Below, in pieces: positions 1 through 10,458 of a DNA stretch of 64,000 nucleotides. Both the position numbers and the translations under genes were made by a program. The stretch's first letter is position 1; every line of letters begins with the position of its first letter. This DNA comes from Massilia sp. BJB1822 (GTDB lineage Bacteria; Pseudomonadota; Gammaproteobacteria; Burkholderiales; Burkholderiaceae_D), in assembly GCF_013369485.1 (NCBI RefSeq), contig NZ_JABWEB010000005.1:345928-409927 (forward strand), in the 5' to 3' direction. The notes under the pieces were generated by a model. That model had not been told where the DNA came from. It saw only the letters and a program-made list of their open reading frames with translations, and did no database searches.

Positions 1-2
1 AG

Positions 3-173
3 TTCCAGGCCGACTCCGTGAATCTGGAGTTGAGCGGCCTCGGCAACGCCACCGTGACGGCCAAGACCAACGCCACGCTGAATCTGAGCGGCCTCGGTTC
101 GGTCACCGTCTACGGCAAGCCGCTGAACCGCAACGTGAGCGTGGACGGACTGGGTAAAGTCAGCTGGAAGTAA
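3..173 (+). CDS. C-terminal fragment of a DUF2807-type (GIN domain) protein
   Basis: The frame is open from the window edge and ends at TAA, giving 57 residues. The sequence alternates short beta-strand repeats of the kind LSGLGN and LSGLGS with spaced Gly-Leu-Gly turns. This is typical of the beta-helical head domain DUF2807, found in exported or surface-associated bacterial proteins. The start and any signal peptide lie outside the window. The substrate or role of this family is not established. No shared operon with the downstream Sel1 gene can be shown, as 56 bases separate them. Confidence 0.6.
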   Translation, partial: FQADSVNLELSGLGNATVTAKTNATLNLSGLGSVTVYGKPLNRNVSVDGLGKVSWK

Positions 174-229
174 ATGGTGTCCTGGAGACAGGGCAATAAA
201 ACGAGAACGAATCCATTTTCTTACGCAAT

Positions 230-847
230 ATGAAAAAATTAAAACAACTAATCATAGCGATAGGCATCGCGCTGGGCATGCACAGTGCCGCGCTGGCCGG
301 GTTCGCAGAAGGCGCCACGGCGTATAACAGCAAGAACTATACGGTGGCTTTGAGAGAAATTGAACCGCTGGCGAAAGCCGGCAATACCGACGCCGAGCAT
401 CTGCTGGGCCTGATGTACTACATGGGCCGCGGCGTGCCGCAGGACTATAAGCAGGCGCTGTCCTGGCACCGCCGGGCGGCGCAGAAGGGCAAGGCCGACG
501 CGCAGTATGTGGTGGGCGCCATGTATTACACCGGCAATGCCGTGATCCAGGACCATAAGCAGGCCGTGGTCTGGTTCCGCAAGGCCGCCGAGCAGGGTCA
601 TGCCGATGCGCAGCAGGTGCTGGGCCTGATGTACCGCTATCACATCGGCGGCATGCCGCAGGATAATGTGATCGCCTATATGTTGTGGAATCTGGCGGCG
701 GCCAACGGTTCGGCCAACGCGGCGGAGCAGCGCGCGGCCGTGATGCGCAATATGACGCAGGAGCAGATTGAGGAGGGCCAGTCGCTGTCGGCCTCGTGGA
801 AGCGCGGCACGCCCTTGCCGCGCGCCTCGCGCACCGGCGGCGGTTGA
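230..847 (+). CDS. Secreted Sel1-repeat (SLR) protein
   Basis: 205 residues. The N-terminus (MKKLKQLIIAIGIALGM...ALA) is a clear Sec signal peptide with cleavage near residue 23. Residues about 50-160 hold three or four Sel1-like repeats, recognisable as A-x-x-x-LG-x-MYY-x-G-x-G-V-x-QD followed by A-x-x-W-x-x-x-AA-x-x-G. These fold as TPR-like helical pairs and act as protein-interaction scaffolds, here in the periplasm. The partner is unknown. No strong Shine-Dalgarno is visible, and the upstream sequence is AT-rich. The gene ends just before a strong hairpin terminator. Confidence 0.85.
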   Translation: MKKLKQLIIAIGIALGMHSAALAGFAEGATAYNSKNYTVALREIEPLAKAGNTDAEHLLGLMYYMGRGVPQDYKQALSWHRRAAQKGKADAQYVVGAMYYTGNAVIQDHKQAVVWFRKAAEQGHADAQQVLGLMYRYHIGGMPQDNVIAYMLWNLAAANGSANAAEQRAAVMRNMTQEQIEEGQSLSASWKRGTPLPRASRTGGG

Positions 848-867
848 GCCGAAGGCCAGTCTTACGA

Positions 868-900
868 TGCAAAAACCCGGGTCCGTCCCGGGTTTTTGCA
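868..900 (+). terminator. Strong hairpin terminator after the Sel1 gene
   Basis: A perfect 14-bp inverted repeat (868-881 with 887-900) around a 5-base loop, starting TGCAAAAACCCGGG. The A-run on one side and T-run on the other make it look like a Rho-independent terminator usable in either direction. It separates the Sel1 gene from the quinone oxidoreductase gene. Confidence 0.85.
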
Positions 901-959
901 TTCTGCGCGCCGCGCGGCGGCAGGGTAGAATCGCCGTTTCAATTTGAGCGGGGAATGCC

Positions 960-1940
960 ATGCGCGCCATCGAGATCAGCAAGCCGGGGGCAGCCGATGT
1001 GCTGCGTGTCTGTGAACGTCCCATGCCGGCGCTGAAACCGGGCGAGCTGCGCATCAAGGTGCATGCGGCCGGCGTCAACCGGCCCGACGTGCTACAGCGC
1101 ATGGGGCATTACGCGCCGCCGCCGGGCGCCTCCGACCTGCCGGGCCTGGAAGTGGCGGGCGAGATCGTGGACGGCGACCTGGGCAGCAGCGGCTTCAAGG
1201 TCGGCGACCTGGTCTGCGCCCTGGTGCAGGGCGGCGGCTATGCCGAGTACTGCGCCGCGCCGGTGGGGCAGGTGCTGCCGATTCCGAAAGGCTGGTCGGC
1301 GCTGGAAGCGGCCTCCCTGCCTGAAACCTATTTCACGGTGTGGAGCAATGTCTTCGACCGCGCCGGCCTGAGCGGCCGCGAAACCCTGCTGGTGCAGGGC
1401 GGCACCTCGGGCATTGGCGTCACGGCCATCCAGCTGGCCCGCGCCTTCGGCCACCGCGTCTTCGCCACCGCCGGCAGTGAGGACAAGGCGCGTGCCTGCG
1501 AGCGCCTGGGCGCCGAACGCGGCATCAATTACCGTCATGAGGATTTCGCCGAGGTGGTGAAGGCGCTGACCGGGGGGCGGGGCGCGGACGTGATCCTGGA
1601 TATGGTGGCGGGCGATTACCTGCCGCGCGAGATCGCCTGCCTGGCCGATGATGGCCGCCTGGCCATCATCGCCCTGCTGGGCGGCGCCAAGGCCGAGCTG
1701 GACATGGGCCAGCTGCTGCGCCGCCGCCTGACCGTGACCGGCTCCACCCTGCGCCCGCGTTCGGTCGAATTCAAGGCCGCCATCGCCGCCCAGCTGCGCC
1801 AGCGCGTCTGGCCGCTGCTCGAGCGCGGCGAGATCAAGCCGGTGATTTACCAGACCTTCCCGCTGGAACAGGCCGCCGCCGCCCACGCGCTGATGGAAAG
1901 CAGTGCCCACGTCGGCAAGATCATGCTGCAATTGGTCTGA
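960..1940 (+). CDS. NAD(P)H quinone oxidoreductase, PIG3-type, zinc-free MDR family
   Basis: 326 residues, the usual length for the PIG3/QOR branch of the medium-chain dehydrogenase/reductase superfamily. The GroES-like N-terminal half contains HAAGVNRPDVLQRMG and PGLEVAGEI. The Rossmann half has the nucleotide-binding motif LVQGGTSGIGVTAIQLA near residues 144-160. No zinc-binding cysteine or histidine set is present, as expected for quinone reductases. It reduces quinones or enones with NADPH in the cytosol. The ATG start follows GGGGAATGCC. It stands alone, about 100 bases before tpiA. Confidence 0.9.
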   Translation: MRAIEISKPGAADVLRVCERPMPALKPGELRIKVHAAGVNRPDVLQRMGHYAPPPGASDLPGLEVAGEIVDGDLGSSGFKVGDLVCALVQGGGYAEYCAAPVGQVLPIPKGWSALEAASLPETYFTVWSNVFDRAGLSGRETLLVQGGTSGIGVTAIQLARAFGHRVFATAGSEDKARACERLGAERGINYRHEDFAEVVKALTGGRGADVILDMVAGDYLPREIACLADDGRLAIIALLGGAKAELDMGQLLRRRLTVTGSTLRPRSVEFKAAIAAQLRQRVWPLLERGEIKPVIYQTFPLEQAAAAHALMESSAHVGKIMLQLV

Positions 1941-2043
1941 ATGGCCTAAAACGGTGCCGTGCCGCCGCCCTGGCGGCCGGCCCCGGTTTGACCGGGCTTT
2001 GCGCCGCAAGTTACAATTATGGGTTATTAAAATTTAGGCTACT

Positions 2044-2793
2044 ATGCGACGCAAACTCGTTATCGGCAATTGGAAGATGAACGGCAGCCGTACCGGCAAT
2101 ACGGTACTGCTGTCCGGGATTGTGGCCGGCCTGGCTTCGGCCAAGGCCGATTGTGCAGTGTGCGCGCCAGCCCCGTATCTGGCCCAGTGCCAGGCTGAAC
2201 TGGCGGGTACGCCGGTGGCGTGGGGCGCGCAGGATGTGTCGGCCCATGCGTCCGGTGCTTACACCGGCGAAGTGGCGGCCGCCATGCTGCAGGACTTCGG
2301 TTGCCGTTACGCGATCGTCGGCCACTCCGAGCGTCGTGCCTATCACGGTGAAAGTAATATAGTGGTGGCGCAGAAGGCGCAGGCAGCCCTGGCGGCCGGC
2401 CTGATTCCCGTGGTCTGCGTCGGCGAAACCCTGGCCGAGCGCGAAGCAGGGCAGACTGGCGCCGTGGTCGGCGCCCAGCTGCAAGCGGTGCTGGATCTGC
2501 TGGACAATGCCGCCCTGACCAAGATTGTGCTCGCCTACGAGCCGGTCTGGGCCATCGGCACCGGCAAGACCGCGACCCCGGCCATGGCGCAAGAGGTGCA
2601 CGCTTTACTGCGCCAGCAAGTGGCCGAACGTAGCGCGGAAGCCGCATCCGGCATGCAGATTTTGTACGGCGGCAGCATGAAACCCGAAAATGCGGGAGAA
2701 TTGCTGGCCCAGGCAGATATTGACGGCGGCCTGATTGGCGGCGCCGCACTGAAGGCGGCGGATTTCCTGGCGATTATCCGCGCGGCTGAATAA
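2044..2793 (+). CDS. tpiA: Triosephosphate isomerase
   Basis: 249 residues, full length. It interconverts dihydroxyacetone phosphate and glyceraldehyde 3-phosphate in glycolysis and gluconeogenesis. The sequence shows substrate-binding N9/K11 (GNWKMN), catalytic H94 (IVGHSERR), catalytic E166 ([13 protein letters not shown]) and the phosphate-binding GGS near the end (YGGSMKPEN). The ATG sits just after TTTAGGCTACT. secG follows after 37 bases, the common bacterial order tpiA-secG. Confidence 0.98.
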   Translation: MRRKLVIGNWKMNGSRTGNTVLLSGIVAGLASAKADCAVCAPAPYLAQCQAELAGTPVAWGAQDVSAHASGAYTGEVAAAMLQDFGCRYAIVGHSERRAYHGESNIVVAQKAQAALAAGLIPVVCVGETLAEREAGQTGAVVGAQLQAVLDLLDNAALTKIVLAYEPVWAIGTGKTATPAMAQEVHALLRQQVAERSAEAASGMQILYGGSMKPENAGELLAQADIDGGLIGGAALKAADFLAIIRAAE

Positions 2794-2830
2794 GCATTTT
2801 TGAAACAGCTTTATTTGAGAATGGAATAGC

Positions 2831-3268
2831 ATGAACACCTTGTTCAATCTGGTTATTGTGGTACAGGTTTTGTCGGCGCTGGCCATTATCGGCCTGGTGC
2901 TGCTGCAGCACGGTAAGGGCGCCGATATGGGCGCCGCCTTTGGTTCCGGTGCCTCGGGCAGCCTGTTTGGCGCCACCGGCTCCTCCAACTTCATGTCGAA
3001 ATCGACGGCAGTGGCAGCGGCGATCTTCTTCTCCGCCACCCTGGGCCTGTCGACCATGGCCACGCAGCGCGGTGCGGTCAACACCGGCGGCGGCGTGATG
3101 CAGAATGTGAACACCCCGGCGCCAGCGCCGGTAAAAGGTTCGGCGGCGATTCCTTTGGCAGCGCCGCAAGCGCCCGCAGAAGCGCCTGCAGCCTCGGTTC
3201 CAGCCGCTGCAGCTCCTGCCGCCGCTGCGCCTGCATCGAGCGCTCCTGGCGCGCAAATCCCCAAGTAA
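2831..3268 (+). CDS. secG: Preprotein translocase subunit SecG
   Basis: 145 residues. SecG is the small non-essential SecYEG subunit in the inner membrane that stimulates SecA-driven export. The first helix is at about residues 3-23. The conserved loop GKGADMGAAFGSGASGSLFG follows, then a second helix at about 54-72. A long Ala/Pro-rich tail from about residue 95 is typical of betaproteobacterial SecG and is probably disordered. It lies between tpiA and tRNA-Leu, an order also known from other proteobacteria. Confidence 0.95.
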   Translation: MNTLFNLVIVVQVLSALAIIGLVLLQHGKGADMGAAFGSGASGSLFGATGSSNFMSKSTAVAAAIFFSATLGLSTMATQRGAVNTGGGVMQNVNTPAPAPVKGSAAIPLAAPQAPAEAPAASVPAAAAPAAAAPASSAPGAQIPK

Positions 3269-3324
3269 TATCGGGCTTTGCAAAAGTTTTTCCGCTTTTT
3301 GTCCTTGTTTTACTGCAATTCGCA

Positions 3325-3353
3325 TTAACAAAGTAGTGAAATCAGAGTAGAAT
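3325..3353 (+). promoter_or_regulatory. Sigma-70 promoter of tRNA-Leu
   Basis: TTAACA (3325-3330) and TAGAAT (3348-3353) are spaced by exactly 17 bases. The predicted start is near 3360, a few bases before the tRNA. The stretch after the -10 box is GC-rich (AGCGGCC), as in stringently controlled stable-RNA promoters. The -35 and -10 assignments are by eye. Confidence 0.6.
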
Positions 3354-3365
3354 AGCGGCCTTAAT

Positions 3366-3450
3366 GCCGACGTGGTGAAATTGGTAGACACGCTATCTTG
3401 AGGGGGTAGTGGCGCAAGCTGTACGAGTTCGAGTCTCGTCGTCGGCACCA
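3366..3450 (+). tRNA. tRNA-Leu (anticodon GAG)
   Basis: 85 bases including an encoded CCA. The acceptor arms GCCGACG and CGTCGGC pair perfectly. The D-arm carries TGGTGAAATTGGTAGACAC, and the anticodon arm is CTATC-TTGAGGG-GGTAG with anticodon GAG. A long variable arm typical of class II tRNAs and the T-arm GTTCGAGTC follow. The same tRNA follows secG in E. coli (leuU), so the neighbourhood supports the call. Confidence 0.97.
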
Positions 3451-3462
3451 AAAAATCTAAAA

Positions 3463-3510
3463 GCCAGCAAGGGCGCATGGGCATCGGCTCTTGCCTAGGC
3501 TGGTTTTTTT
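3463..3510 (+). terminator. Terminator after tRNA-Leu
   Basis: An imperfect hairpin (GCCAGC...GGCTGG, with inner AAGGGC/GCTCTT pairing) ends in seven Ts. It would end the tRNA transcript before the nuo operon. The stem has a bulge, so strength is uncertain. Positions 3511-3625 carry no gene and presumably hold the nuo promoter, but no clear -35/-10 pair was found. Confidence 0.6.
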
Positions 3511-3625
3511 ACGAGGATGTGTCGTTTGATCCTGGTCTCAGCTTCTGATTGGGGTCGAGCGTTAAATGCACCGCAAAACACCGCGATGCTCTCCTGACCG
3601 ATCGTTCAACATAAGCTAATCAACC

Positions 3626-3985
3626 GTGAACCTCGAAAATTACTTCCCCGTCCTGTTGTTCCTCTTAGTCGGCATTGGTGTCGGCGTAGTTCCCCAGCTG
3701 CTGGGCCGTTTCCTCGGTCCGAATAAACCCGATGCAGCGAAACTCTCCCCTTACGAGTGCGGCTTCGAAGCCTTCGAAGACGCGCGTATGAAATTCGACG
3801 TACGATACTACCTCGTCGCAATTCTGTTCATTTTGTTCGATCTGGAAACGGCATTCTTCTTCCCCTGGGGCGTCTCCATGCGCGAACTGGGCTGGCAGGG
3901 ATACGTGACGATGATGGTGTTCATCGCCGAATTCGTGGTCGGTTTTTGGTATATCTGGAAGAAAGGTGCCCTTGATTGGGAATAA
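3626..3985 (+). CDS. nuoA: NADH-quinone oxidoreductase subunit A
   Basis: 119 residues with a GTG start. NuoA is a small membrane subunit of complex I with three transmembrane helices (about residues 7-28, 62-84 and 92-112). The conserved loop LSPYECGFE and the acidic ILFDLETAF segment belong to the region that changes shape during quinone reduction. It is the first gene of the 14-gene nuo operon. No convincing Shine-Dalgarno precedes the GTG, but the reading frame and family length fix the start. nuoB follows after 3 bases. Confidence 0.95.
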   Translation: MNLENYFPVLLFLLVGIGVGVVPQLLGRFLGPNKPDAAKLSPYECGFEAFEDARMKFDVRYYLVAILFILFDLETAFFFPWGVSMRELGWQGYVTMMVFIAEFVVGFWYIWKKGALDWE

Positions 3986-3988
3986 GCC

Positions 3989-4465
3989 ATGTCTATTGAA
4001 GGCGTATTAAACGAAGGTTTCATCACCACGACGGCCGACAAGCTGATTAACTGGGCGCGCACGGGTTCCATGTACCCGATGACGTTCGGTCTGGCTTGCT
4101 GCGCGGTGGAGATGATGCATGCAGGTGCGGCCCGTTACGACCTTGAGCGTTTCGGTTTCATGTTCCGTCCATCCCCGCGTCAGTCCGACGTGATGATTGT
4201 TGCCGGCACGCTGTGCAACAAGATGGCGCCGGCGCTGCGCAAGGTCTACGACCAGATGCCTGAGCCGCGCTGGGTGATCTCCATGGGTTCCTGCGCCAAC
4301 GGCGGCGGCTACTACCACTACTCCTACTCGGTGGTGCGCGGTTGCGACCGCATCGTGCCGGTGGACGTGTATGTGCCAGGCTGCCCGCCGACTGCGGAAG
4401 CCCTGCTGTACGGCATTCTGCAGCTGCACAACAAGATCAAGCGAACCAATACGATCGCGCGCTAA
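3989..4465 (+). CDS. nuoB: NADH-quinone oxidoreductase subunit B (N2 cluster)
   Basis: 158 residues. NuoB carries cluster N2, the last [4Fe-4S] centre before ubiquinone. The ligands are visible: tandem C37-C38 (ACCAVEMM), C102 ([10 protein letters not shown]) and C132 ([13 protein letters not shown]). It is peripheral, in the connecting part of complex I next to NuoD and NuoH. Length and residues are intact. Confidence 0.97.
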   Translation: MSIEGVLNEGFITTTADKLINWARTGSMYPMTFGLACCAVEMMHAGAARYDLERFGFMFRPSPRQSDVMIVAGTLCNKMAPALRKVYDQMPEPRWVISMGSCANGGGYYHYSYSVVRGCDRIVPVDVYVPGCPPTAEALLYGILQLHNKIKRTNTIAR

Positions 4466-4479
4466 GGGCTGTACTGAAT

Positions 4480-5073
4480 ATGACTACACATCTGGAAACA
4501 CTGGTCGCCGCCCTGCAAAGCACACTGGGCGAGCGGGCCGAAATCACGGTCGCCCTGGGCGAAGTGACGGTGGTGCTGAAAGCCGCCGACTACCACCAAG
4601 CAATGAAACAGCTGCGCGATGACGCAGCTTTGCGTTTTGATACGCTGATCGATTTGTGCGGCGTGGACTATCAAAGCTACGGCGAAGGCGCCTGGGACGG
4701 TCTGCGTTTCGCCGCCGTCACCCACCTGCTGTCGGTCGAGAAAAACTGGCGCGTGCGCGTGCGCGTGTTCGCGCCGGACGACGACATGCCGCTGGTGCCG
4801 TCGGTGGTGGACATCTGGCGTGCCGCCAACTGGTTCGAGCGCGAAGCGTTCGACCTGTACGGCATCCTGTTCGAAGGCCACAACGACCTGCGCCGCATCC
4901 TGACCGACTACGGCTTCATCGGCCACCCGTTCCGCAAGGACTTCCCGGTATCGGGCTATGTGGAAATGCGCTACGACCCTGAGCAGAAGCGCGTGATCTA
5001 CCAGCCTGTGACGATCGAACCGCGCGAGAACGTGCCGCGCGTGATCCGCGAAGAAAACTACGGGATGAAATAA
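4480..5073 (+). CDS. nuoC: NADH-quinone oxidoreductase subunit C
   Basis: 197 residues from the ATG at 4480. A longer open frame upstream would overlap nuoB and lacks family similarity. NuoC is the 30-kDa subunit of the hydrophilic arm. The signature [15 protein letters not shown] and the [19 protein letters not shown] block are present. Its stop codon overlaps the nuoD start by one base (TAATG), suggesting translational coupling. C and D are separate genes here, unlike the fused NuoCD of E. coli. Confidence 0.96.
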   Translation: MTTHLETLVAALQSTLGERAEITVALGEVTVVLKAADYHQAMKQLRDDAALRFDTLIDLCGVDYQSYGEGAWDGLRFAAVTHLLSVEKNWRVRVRVFAPDDDMPLVPSVVDIWRAANWFEREAFDLYGILFEGHNDLRRILTDYGFIGHPFRKDFPVSGYVEMRYDPEQKRVIYQPVTIEPRENVPRVIREENYGMK

Positions 5074-6326
5074 TGGCTGAGATTAAGAACTACACCCTGA
5101 ACTTTGGTCCGCAGCACCCGGCAGCGCACGGCGTGCTGCGCCTGGTGCTGGAGCTGGACGGCGAGGTGATCCAGCGCGCCGACCCGCACATCGGCCTGCT
5201 GCACCGCGCCACCGAAAAACTGGCCGAGCAGAAGACCTATCTGCAATCGGTGCCGTACATGGACCGCCTCGACTACGTGTCGATGATGTGCAACGAGCAC
5301 GCCTACGTGATGGCGATCGAGAAGCTGCTGGGTCTCGAAGTGCCGCTGCGCGCGCAGTACATCCGCGTCATGTTCGACGAGATCACCCGCCTGCTGAACC
5401 ACCTGCTGTGGCTCGGCGCGCACGCGCTGGACGTGGGCGCCATGGGTCCCTTCCTGTACGCCTTCCGCGACCGCGAAGACCTGATGGACTGCTACGAAGC
5501 GGTATCGGGCGCGCGCATGCACGCGGCCTACTACCGTCCGGGCGGCGTGTACCGCGACCTGCCGGACGCCATGCCGCAGTACAAGGCATCGCTGATCCGC
5601 AACGCGAAGGCACTGGCCGAGCGCAACGAGAACCGCCAAGGCTCGATGCTGGACTTCATCGAAGACTTCACGCGCCGCTTCCCGACCTATGTCGACGAAT
5701 ACGAAACCCTGCTGACCGATAACCGTATCTGGAAGCAGCGTACCGTGGGCGTGGGCGTGGTCTCGCCGGAAGATGCGAAAGCCATGGGCTTCACCGGCGC
5801 TATGCTGCGCGGCTCGGGCGTGGCCTGGGACCTGCGCAAGAACCAGCCTTACGAAGTGTACGACCTGATGGATTTCGATATCCCGGTCGGCACCAACGGC
5901 GACAGCTATGACCGCTATCTGGTGCGTATCGAAGAGATGCGCCAGTCGAACCGCATCATCAAGCAGTGCGTGGAGTGGCTGCGCAATAATCCGGGTCCGG
6001 TCATGTCCAGCAACCGCAAGGTGGCGCCGCCATCGCGCGTGGACATGAAGACCAATATGGAATCGCTGATCCACCACTTCAAGCTGTTCACCGAAGGTTT
6101 CCACGTGCCGCCAGGCGAAGCTTACAGCGCCGTGGAGCACCCGAAGGGCGAATTCGGTATTTACCTGGTGTCGGATGGCGCCAACAAGCCGTACCGCATG
6201 AAGATCCGCGCACCGGGCTTTGCCCACCTGCAGGGTCTGGACGAAATGGCACGCGGCCACATGATCGCCGACGCCGTGACCATCATCGGTACCCAGGATA
6301 TCGTTTTCGGCGAAATCGACAGATAA
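5073..6326 (+). CDS. nuoD: NADH-quinone oxidoreductase subunit D
   Basis: 417 residues, the 49-kDa subunit that forms the quinone-binding cavity with NuoB. Recognisable blocks are [21 protein letters not shown] at the N-terminus, including the quinone-site histidine of the HPAAHG motif. [16 protein letters not shown] and the C-terminal D-IVFGEIDR ending are also present. It is related to [NiFe] hydrogenase large subunits but lacks the metal-binding cysteines, as expected for complex I. Confidence 0.97.
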   Translation: MAEIKNYTLNFGPQHPAAHGVLRLVLELDGEVIQRADPHIGLLHRATEKLAEQKTYLQSVPYMDRLDYVSMMCNEHAYVMAIEKLLGLEVPLRAQYIRVMFDEITRLLNHLLWLGAHALDVGAMGPFLYAFRDREDLMDCYEAVSGARMHAAYYRPGGVYRDLPDAMPQYKASLIRNAKALAERNENRQGSMLDFIEDFTRRFPTYVDEYETLLTDNRIWKQRTVGVGVVSPEDAKAMGFTGAMLRGSGVAWDLRKNQPYEVYDLMDFDIPVGTNGDSYDRYLVRIEEMRQSNRIIKQCVEWLRNNPGPVMSSNRKVAPPSRVDMKTNMESLIHHFKLFTEGFHVPPGEAYSAVEHPKGEFGIYLVSDGANKPYRMKIRAPGFAHLQGLDEMARGHMIADAVTIIGTQDIVFGEIDR

Positions 6327-6343
6327 GTCCCAGAGGCATACGT

Positions 6344-6823
6344 ATGTTGTTATCAGAGCAGTGCTACAAAAAAATCGACCGCGAGTTGGCCAAATACCCG
6401 GCCGACCAGCGCCAGTCGGCCGTGATGGCCTCGCTGGCCCACGCCCAGGTTGAACTGGGCTGGCTGTCGCCGGAAACCATGAAGGAAATCGCCGACTACA
6501 TCGGCATGCCGGCCATCGCCGTGCAGGAAGTGGCGACCTTCTACAATATGTACAACCTGAAGCCGGTCGGCAAGCACAAGATCACCGTGTGCACCAACCT
6601 GCCTTGCGCCCTGTCGGGCGGCGAGCGCGCGGCTAAACACCTGAAAGAGAAACTGGGCATCGACTACCGCGAAACTTCCGGCGACGGCGAGTTCACGCTG
6701 ATGGAAGGCGAGTGCATGGGCGCCTGCGGCGACGCACCGGTGCTGCTGGTGAACAATCACCGCATGTGCAGCCATATGTCCAACGACAAAATCGATGCCC
6801 TCGTGGAGGAACTGAAGAAATGA
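6344..6823 (+). CDS. nuoE: NADH-quinone oxidoreductase subunit E (N1a cluster)
   Basis: 159 residues, thioredoxin-fold 24-kDa subunit of the NADH dehydrogenase module. The [2Fe-2S] N1a ligands are C83, C88, C124 and C128 ([12 protein letters not shown] and [12 protein letters not shown]). The stop codon overlaps the nuoF ATG (AATGA), so the two partners that form the NADH-oxidising module are translationally coupled. Confidence 0.97.
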   Translation: MLLSEQCYKKIDRELAKYPADQRQSAVMASLAHAQVELGWLSPETMKEIADYIGMPAIAVQEVATFYNMYNLKPVGKHKITVCTNLPCALSGGERAAKHLKEKLGIDYRETSGDGEFTLMEGECMGACGDAPVLLVNNHRMCSHMSNDKIDALVEELKK

Positions 6824-8115
6824 CCTCGCTCCACAACCGTCACATCGACCCGCTGATCCTCAAGGATCTGACCGGCGACAACTGGCACCTGGCCGACTAC
6901 GTGAAACGTGGCGGCTACTCGGCGCTGCGCCGCATCCTGGAAGAGAAGATCGCGCCGGAAACCATCATCGCCGACCTGAAGACCTCCGGCCTGCGCGGCC
7001 GCGGCGGCGCCGGTTTCCCGACCGGCCTGAAATGGTCCTTCATGCCGCGCCAGTTCCCTGGCCAGAAATACCTCGTCTGCAATACAGATGAAGGCGAACC
7101 TGGTACTTTCAAGGACCGCGACATCATTCGTTACAACCCCCATGCCCTGATCGAGGGCATGGCCATCGGCGCTTACGCCATGGGCATCACCGTGGGCTAC
7201 AACTATATCCACGGCGAGATCTTCCAGGATTACCTGCGCTTCGAGGAAGCGCTGGAAGAGGCGCGTGCCGCCGGCTTCCTGGGCGATAAGATCATGGGCA
7301 GCGATTTCAGCTTCCAGCTGCACGCCCACCATGGCTATGGCGCCTACATCTGCGGCGAAGAGACCGCGCTGCTGGAATCGCTGGAAGGCAAAAAAGGCCA
7401 GCCGCGCTTCAAGCCGCCTTTCCCTGCGTCCTTCGGCCTGTACGGCAAGCCGACCACCATCAACAACACCGAGACCTTCGCGGCCGTGCCCTTCATCCTG
7501 AACGTTGGCGCCGAGAAGTATCTGGGCATGGGCAAGCCGAACAACGGCGGCACCAAGATCTTCTCGATCTCGGGCGACGTCGAACGTCCCGGCAACTACG
7601 AAGTCCCGCTGGGCACGCCTTTCGCCAAGCTGATGGAACTGGCCGGCGGCATGCGTGGCGGCAAAAAGATCAAGGCTGTGATTCCGGGCGGTTCCTCCGC
7701 GCCGGTGATCCGCGGCGAGATCATGATGGACACCGATCTGGATTACGATTCGATCGCCAAGGCCGGCTCCATGCTCGGTTCGGGCGCCGTGATCGTGATG
7801 GACGAAACGCGCTGCATGGTTAAGGCGCTGGAGCGCCTGTCCTACTTCTACTTTGAAGAATCCTGCGGCCAGTGCACCCCATGCCGCGAAGGCACGGGCT
7901 GGATGTACCGCATGATCCACCGCATCGAGCACGGCCAAGGCCGCGCCTCCGATCTGGACATGCTGAACTCCATCGCAGACAACATCCAGGGCCGCACGAT
8001 CTGCGCGCTGGGCGACGCTGCCGCCATGCCGGTGCGCGCCTTCGTCAAGCAGTTCCGCGAAGAATTTGAATATCACGTCGAGCACAAGCACTGCCTGGTG
8101 CCGGCATACATCTAA
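6820..8115 (+). CDS. nuoF: NADH-quinone oxidoreductase subunit F (NADH/FMN site)
   Basis: 431 residues from the ATG at 6820, which overlaps the nuoE stop. The frame is open further upstream, but that part is inside nuoE. NuoF oxidises NADH, holds FMN and carries [4Fe-4S] N3. The glycine-rich nucleotide loop [16 protein letters not shown] and the FMN region [13 protein letters not shown] are intact. N3 ligands are C349, C352, C355 ([12 protein letters not shown]) and C395 (TICALGDA). Confidence 0.97.
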   Translation: MTSLHNRHIDPLILKDLTGDNWHLADYVKRGGYSALRRILEEKIAPETIIADLKTSGLRGRGGAGFPTGLKWSFMPRQFPGQKYLVCNTDEGEPGTFKDRDIIRYNPHALIEGMAIGAYAMGITVGYNYIHGEIFQDYLRFEEALEEARAAGFLGDKIMGSDFSFQLHAHHGYGAYICGEETALLESLEGKKGQPRFKPPFPASFGLYGKPTTINNTETFAAVPFILNVGAEKYLGMGKPNNGGTKIFSISGDVERPGNYEVPLGTPFAKLMELAGGMRGGKKIKAVIPGGSSAPVIRGEIMMDTDLDYDSIAKAGSMLGSGAVIVMDETRCMVKALERLSYFYFEESCGQCTPCREGTGWMYRMIHRIEHGQGRASDLDMLNSIADNIQGRTICALGDAAAMPVRAFVKQFREEFEYHVEHKHCLVPAYI

Positions 8116-8127
8116 GCTGCGATCATC

Positions 8128-10458
8128 ATGGTTGAAATCGAAATAGACGGCAAGAAAGTCGAAGTCCCTGCTGGTAGCATGGTGATGGACGCTGCCAACA
8201 AGCTGGGTACCTACATCCCGCACTTCTGCTATCACAAGAAATTGTCGATCGCGGCAAGCTGCCGTATGTGCCTGGTCGAGGTGGAAAAAGCGCCAAAGCC
8301 GCTGCCCGCCTGCGCCACCCCGGTCTCGGCCGGCATGGTGGTGCGCTCGCACAGCGACAAAGCGGTGCAGGCGCAAAAGAGCGTCATGGAATTCCTGCTG
8401 ATTAACCACCCGCTGGACTGCCCGATCTGCGATCAGGGCGGCGAGTGCCAGCTGCAGGATCTGGCCGTGGGTTACGGCAAGAGCGAATCGCGCTACGAAG
8501 AAGAAAAGCGCGTGGTGAAGCCGAAGGACGCCGGTCCTCTGGTGTCCATGCAGGAAATGGCGCGCTGCATCCACTGCACCCGCTGCGTGCGTTTCGGCCA
8601 GGAAGTGGCCGGCGTCATGGAACTGGGCATGCTGGGCCGCGGCGAACACGCCGAGATCACCACCTTCGTCGGCGAAGCGGTGAACTCCGAAATGTCGGGC
8701 AATATGATCGACCTGTGCCCGGTCGGCGCGCTGACTTCCAAGCCATTCCGCTACAGCGCCCGTACCTGGGAACTGTCGCGCCGCAAATCCGTGTCGCCGC
8801 ACGACGGCCTGGGCTCGAACCTGATCGTTCAGGTCAAGCAGGGCGAAGTCAAGCGCGTGCTGCCGCTGGAAAACGAAGCGGTCAACGAATGCTGGATTTC
8901 CGACAAGGACCGCTTCTCCTACGAAGCTCTGGGCAGCGCCGAGCGCCTGACCCAGCCTATGCTCAAGCAAGGCAATGAGTGGAAGCAGGTGGACTGGCAG
9001 ACCGCGCTCGAATACGTGGCGCACGGCCTGAAAAACATCAAGCACGAACATGGCGCCGATGCCATCGCCTCCTATGCGACCCCGCATTCGACGGTGGAAG
9101 AACTGGTCCTGCTGCAAAAGCTGACCCGCGGCGTCGGTTCCGAGAACATCGACTTCCGCCTGCGCCACAGCGATTTCGCGCTGGATGGCCAGGTCGCGCC
9201 GTGGCTGGGCATGCCGGTGGCCGACGTGAGCAATCTGCAGCGCGTCTTCGTCATCGGCTCCTTCCTGCGCAAGGACCATCCGCTGCTGGCGACCCGCCTG
9301 CGCGCCGCCGTCAAGGCCGGCGGCAAGCTGTCCGTGCTGCACGGCGCCGATGAAGAGAACCTGATCACCGCCGCCAACAAGATCATCGCTGCGCCATCCG
9401 ACTGGCTGGCCGCGCTGTCGGGCGTGGTCGCTGCCGTGGCCAAGGCCAAGGACGTCGCCGCGCCGGCCGGTTTCGAGAACGTGGCCGTGTCCGACGCTGC
9501 CGCCGCCATCGCCGCCAGCCTGCTGTCCGGCGACAACAAGGCCGTCTTCCTCGGCAACGCCGCCGCGCAGCATCCGCAAGCGTCCGCGCTGCACACCGCC
9601 GCGCAATGGATCGCCGAACAGACCGGCGCCAAGCTGGGCTACCTGACCGAAGCGGCCAACACCGTCGGCGGCTACCTGCTGGGCGCCACCGCGAAGAACG
9701 CCGCGCCGGCCTTCTCCGCGCCGAAGAAAGCCTACGTGCTGCTGAACGCCGAACCGGAACTGGACGCCGTCAACCCGCAAGCCGCCGTCGCCGCCCTGAA
9801 GGGCGCCGACATGGTGGTAGTGCTGTCGGCCTTCAAGCACGGCATGGACTACGCCGACGTGCTGCTGCCGATCGCGCCGTTCGCTGAAACCTCGGGCAGC
9901 TTCGTCAACTGCGAAGGCCGCCTGCAAAGCTTCAACGGCACCGTGAAACCGCTGGCGGAAACCCGTCCGGCCTGGAAAGTGCTGCGCGTGCTGGGTAATA
10001 TCCTCGGCCTGGCCGGTTTCGACTACGAGACGTCGGAAGCGATCCGCGACGAAGCCTTCGGCAAGGGCGTGACCGACCTGTCCTCCAAGCTCAACAACAA
10101 CGCCAAGCTGGCGCCTGTTGCCGCCGCCTTCGGCGCTGGCGACAAGCTGGAACGCGTGACCGATGTGCCGATCTACTTCGCCGACGCGCTGGCGCGCCGT
10201 TCCGGTCCGCTGCAAGCGACCGCCGACGCCGCAGCGCCGAAAGCCCGCCTGTCCGCTGCCCTGGCGCAGCAGATCGGCGTCAAGACCGGCGACAAGGTGC
10301 AGGTCAGCCAGGGTTCCGGCTCGGCCATCCTGGAAGCGCAGATCGACGCGGGCCTGCCGGCCAATGTCGTGCGCGTTGCCGCCGCCCACGCATCGACCGC
10401 CGCGCTGGGCGCGATGTTCGGTTCCATCACCGTTGTTAAAGCAGGGGAGGGCAAGTAA
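8128..10458 (+). CDS. nuoG: NADH-quinone oxidoreductase subunit G
   Basis: 776 residues, the largest electron-wire subunit. The N-terminal [2Fe-2S] domain has C34, C45, C48 and C62. A His/Cys-ligated cluster region ([16 protein letters not shown]) and a [14 protein letters not shown] cluster follow, then a molybdopterin-oxidoreductase-like body from about residue 220 that is structural here. The last quarter is rich in Ala and Lys and less conserved, as is usual. Its stop overlaps the nuoH ATG by one base. Confidence 0.96.
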   Translation: MVEIEIDGKKVEVPAGSMVMDAANKLGTYIPHFCYHKKLSIAASCRMCLVEVEKAPKPLPACATPVSAGMVVRSHSDKAVQAQKSVMEFLLINHPLDCPICDQGGECQLQDLAVGYGKSESRYEEEKRVVKPKDAGPLVSMQEMARCIHCTRCVRFGQEVAGVMELGMLGRGEHAEITTFVGEAVNSEMSGNMIDLCPVGALTSKPFRYSARTWELSRRKSVSPHDGLGSNLIVQVKQGEVKRVLPLENEAVNECWISDKDRFSYEALGSAERLTQPMLKQGNEWKQVDWQTALEYVAHGLKNIKHEHGADAIASYATPHSTVEELVLLQKLTRGVGSENIDFRLRHSDFALDGQVAPWLGMPVADVSNLQRVFVIGSFLRKDHPLLATRLRAAVKAGGKLSVLHGADEENLITAANKIIAAPSDWLAALSGVVAAVAKAKDVAAPAGFENVAVSDAAAAIAASLLSGDNKAVFLGNAAAQHPQASALHTAAQWIAEQTGAKLGYLTEAANTVGGYLLGATAKNAAPAFSAPKKAYVLLNAEPELDAVNPQAAVAALKGADMVVVLSAFKHGMDYADVLLPIAPFAETSGSFVNCEGRLQSFNGTVKPLAETRPAWKVLRVLGNILGLAGFDYETSEAIRDEAFGKGVTDLSSKLNNNAKLAPVAAAFGAGDKLERVTDVPIYFADALARRSGPLQATADAAAPKARLSAALAQQIGVKTGDKVQVSQGSGSAILEAQIDAGLPANVVRVAAAHASTAALGAMFGSITVVKAGEGK

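Noticed and set aside
3366..3450. tRNA-Leu as integration site of a mobile element
   Set aside because: No integrase, no repeated tRNA 3' end downstream, and the nuo operon follows as in ordinary genomes.
6757..10389. Very long open frame on the minus strand opposite nuoF-nuoG
   Set aside because: It is a by-product of GC-rich codon bias in well-conserved nuo genes. Its translation is low-complexity (His, Arg, Gln-rich) without any domain pattern.
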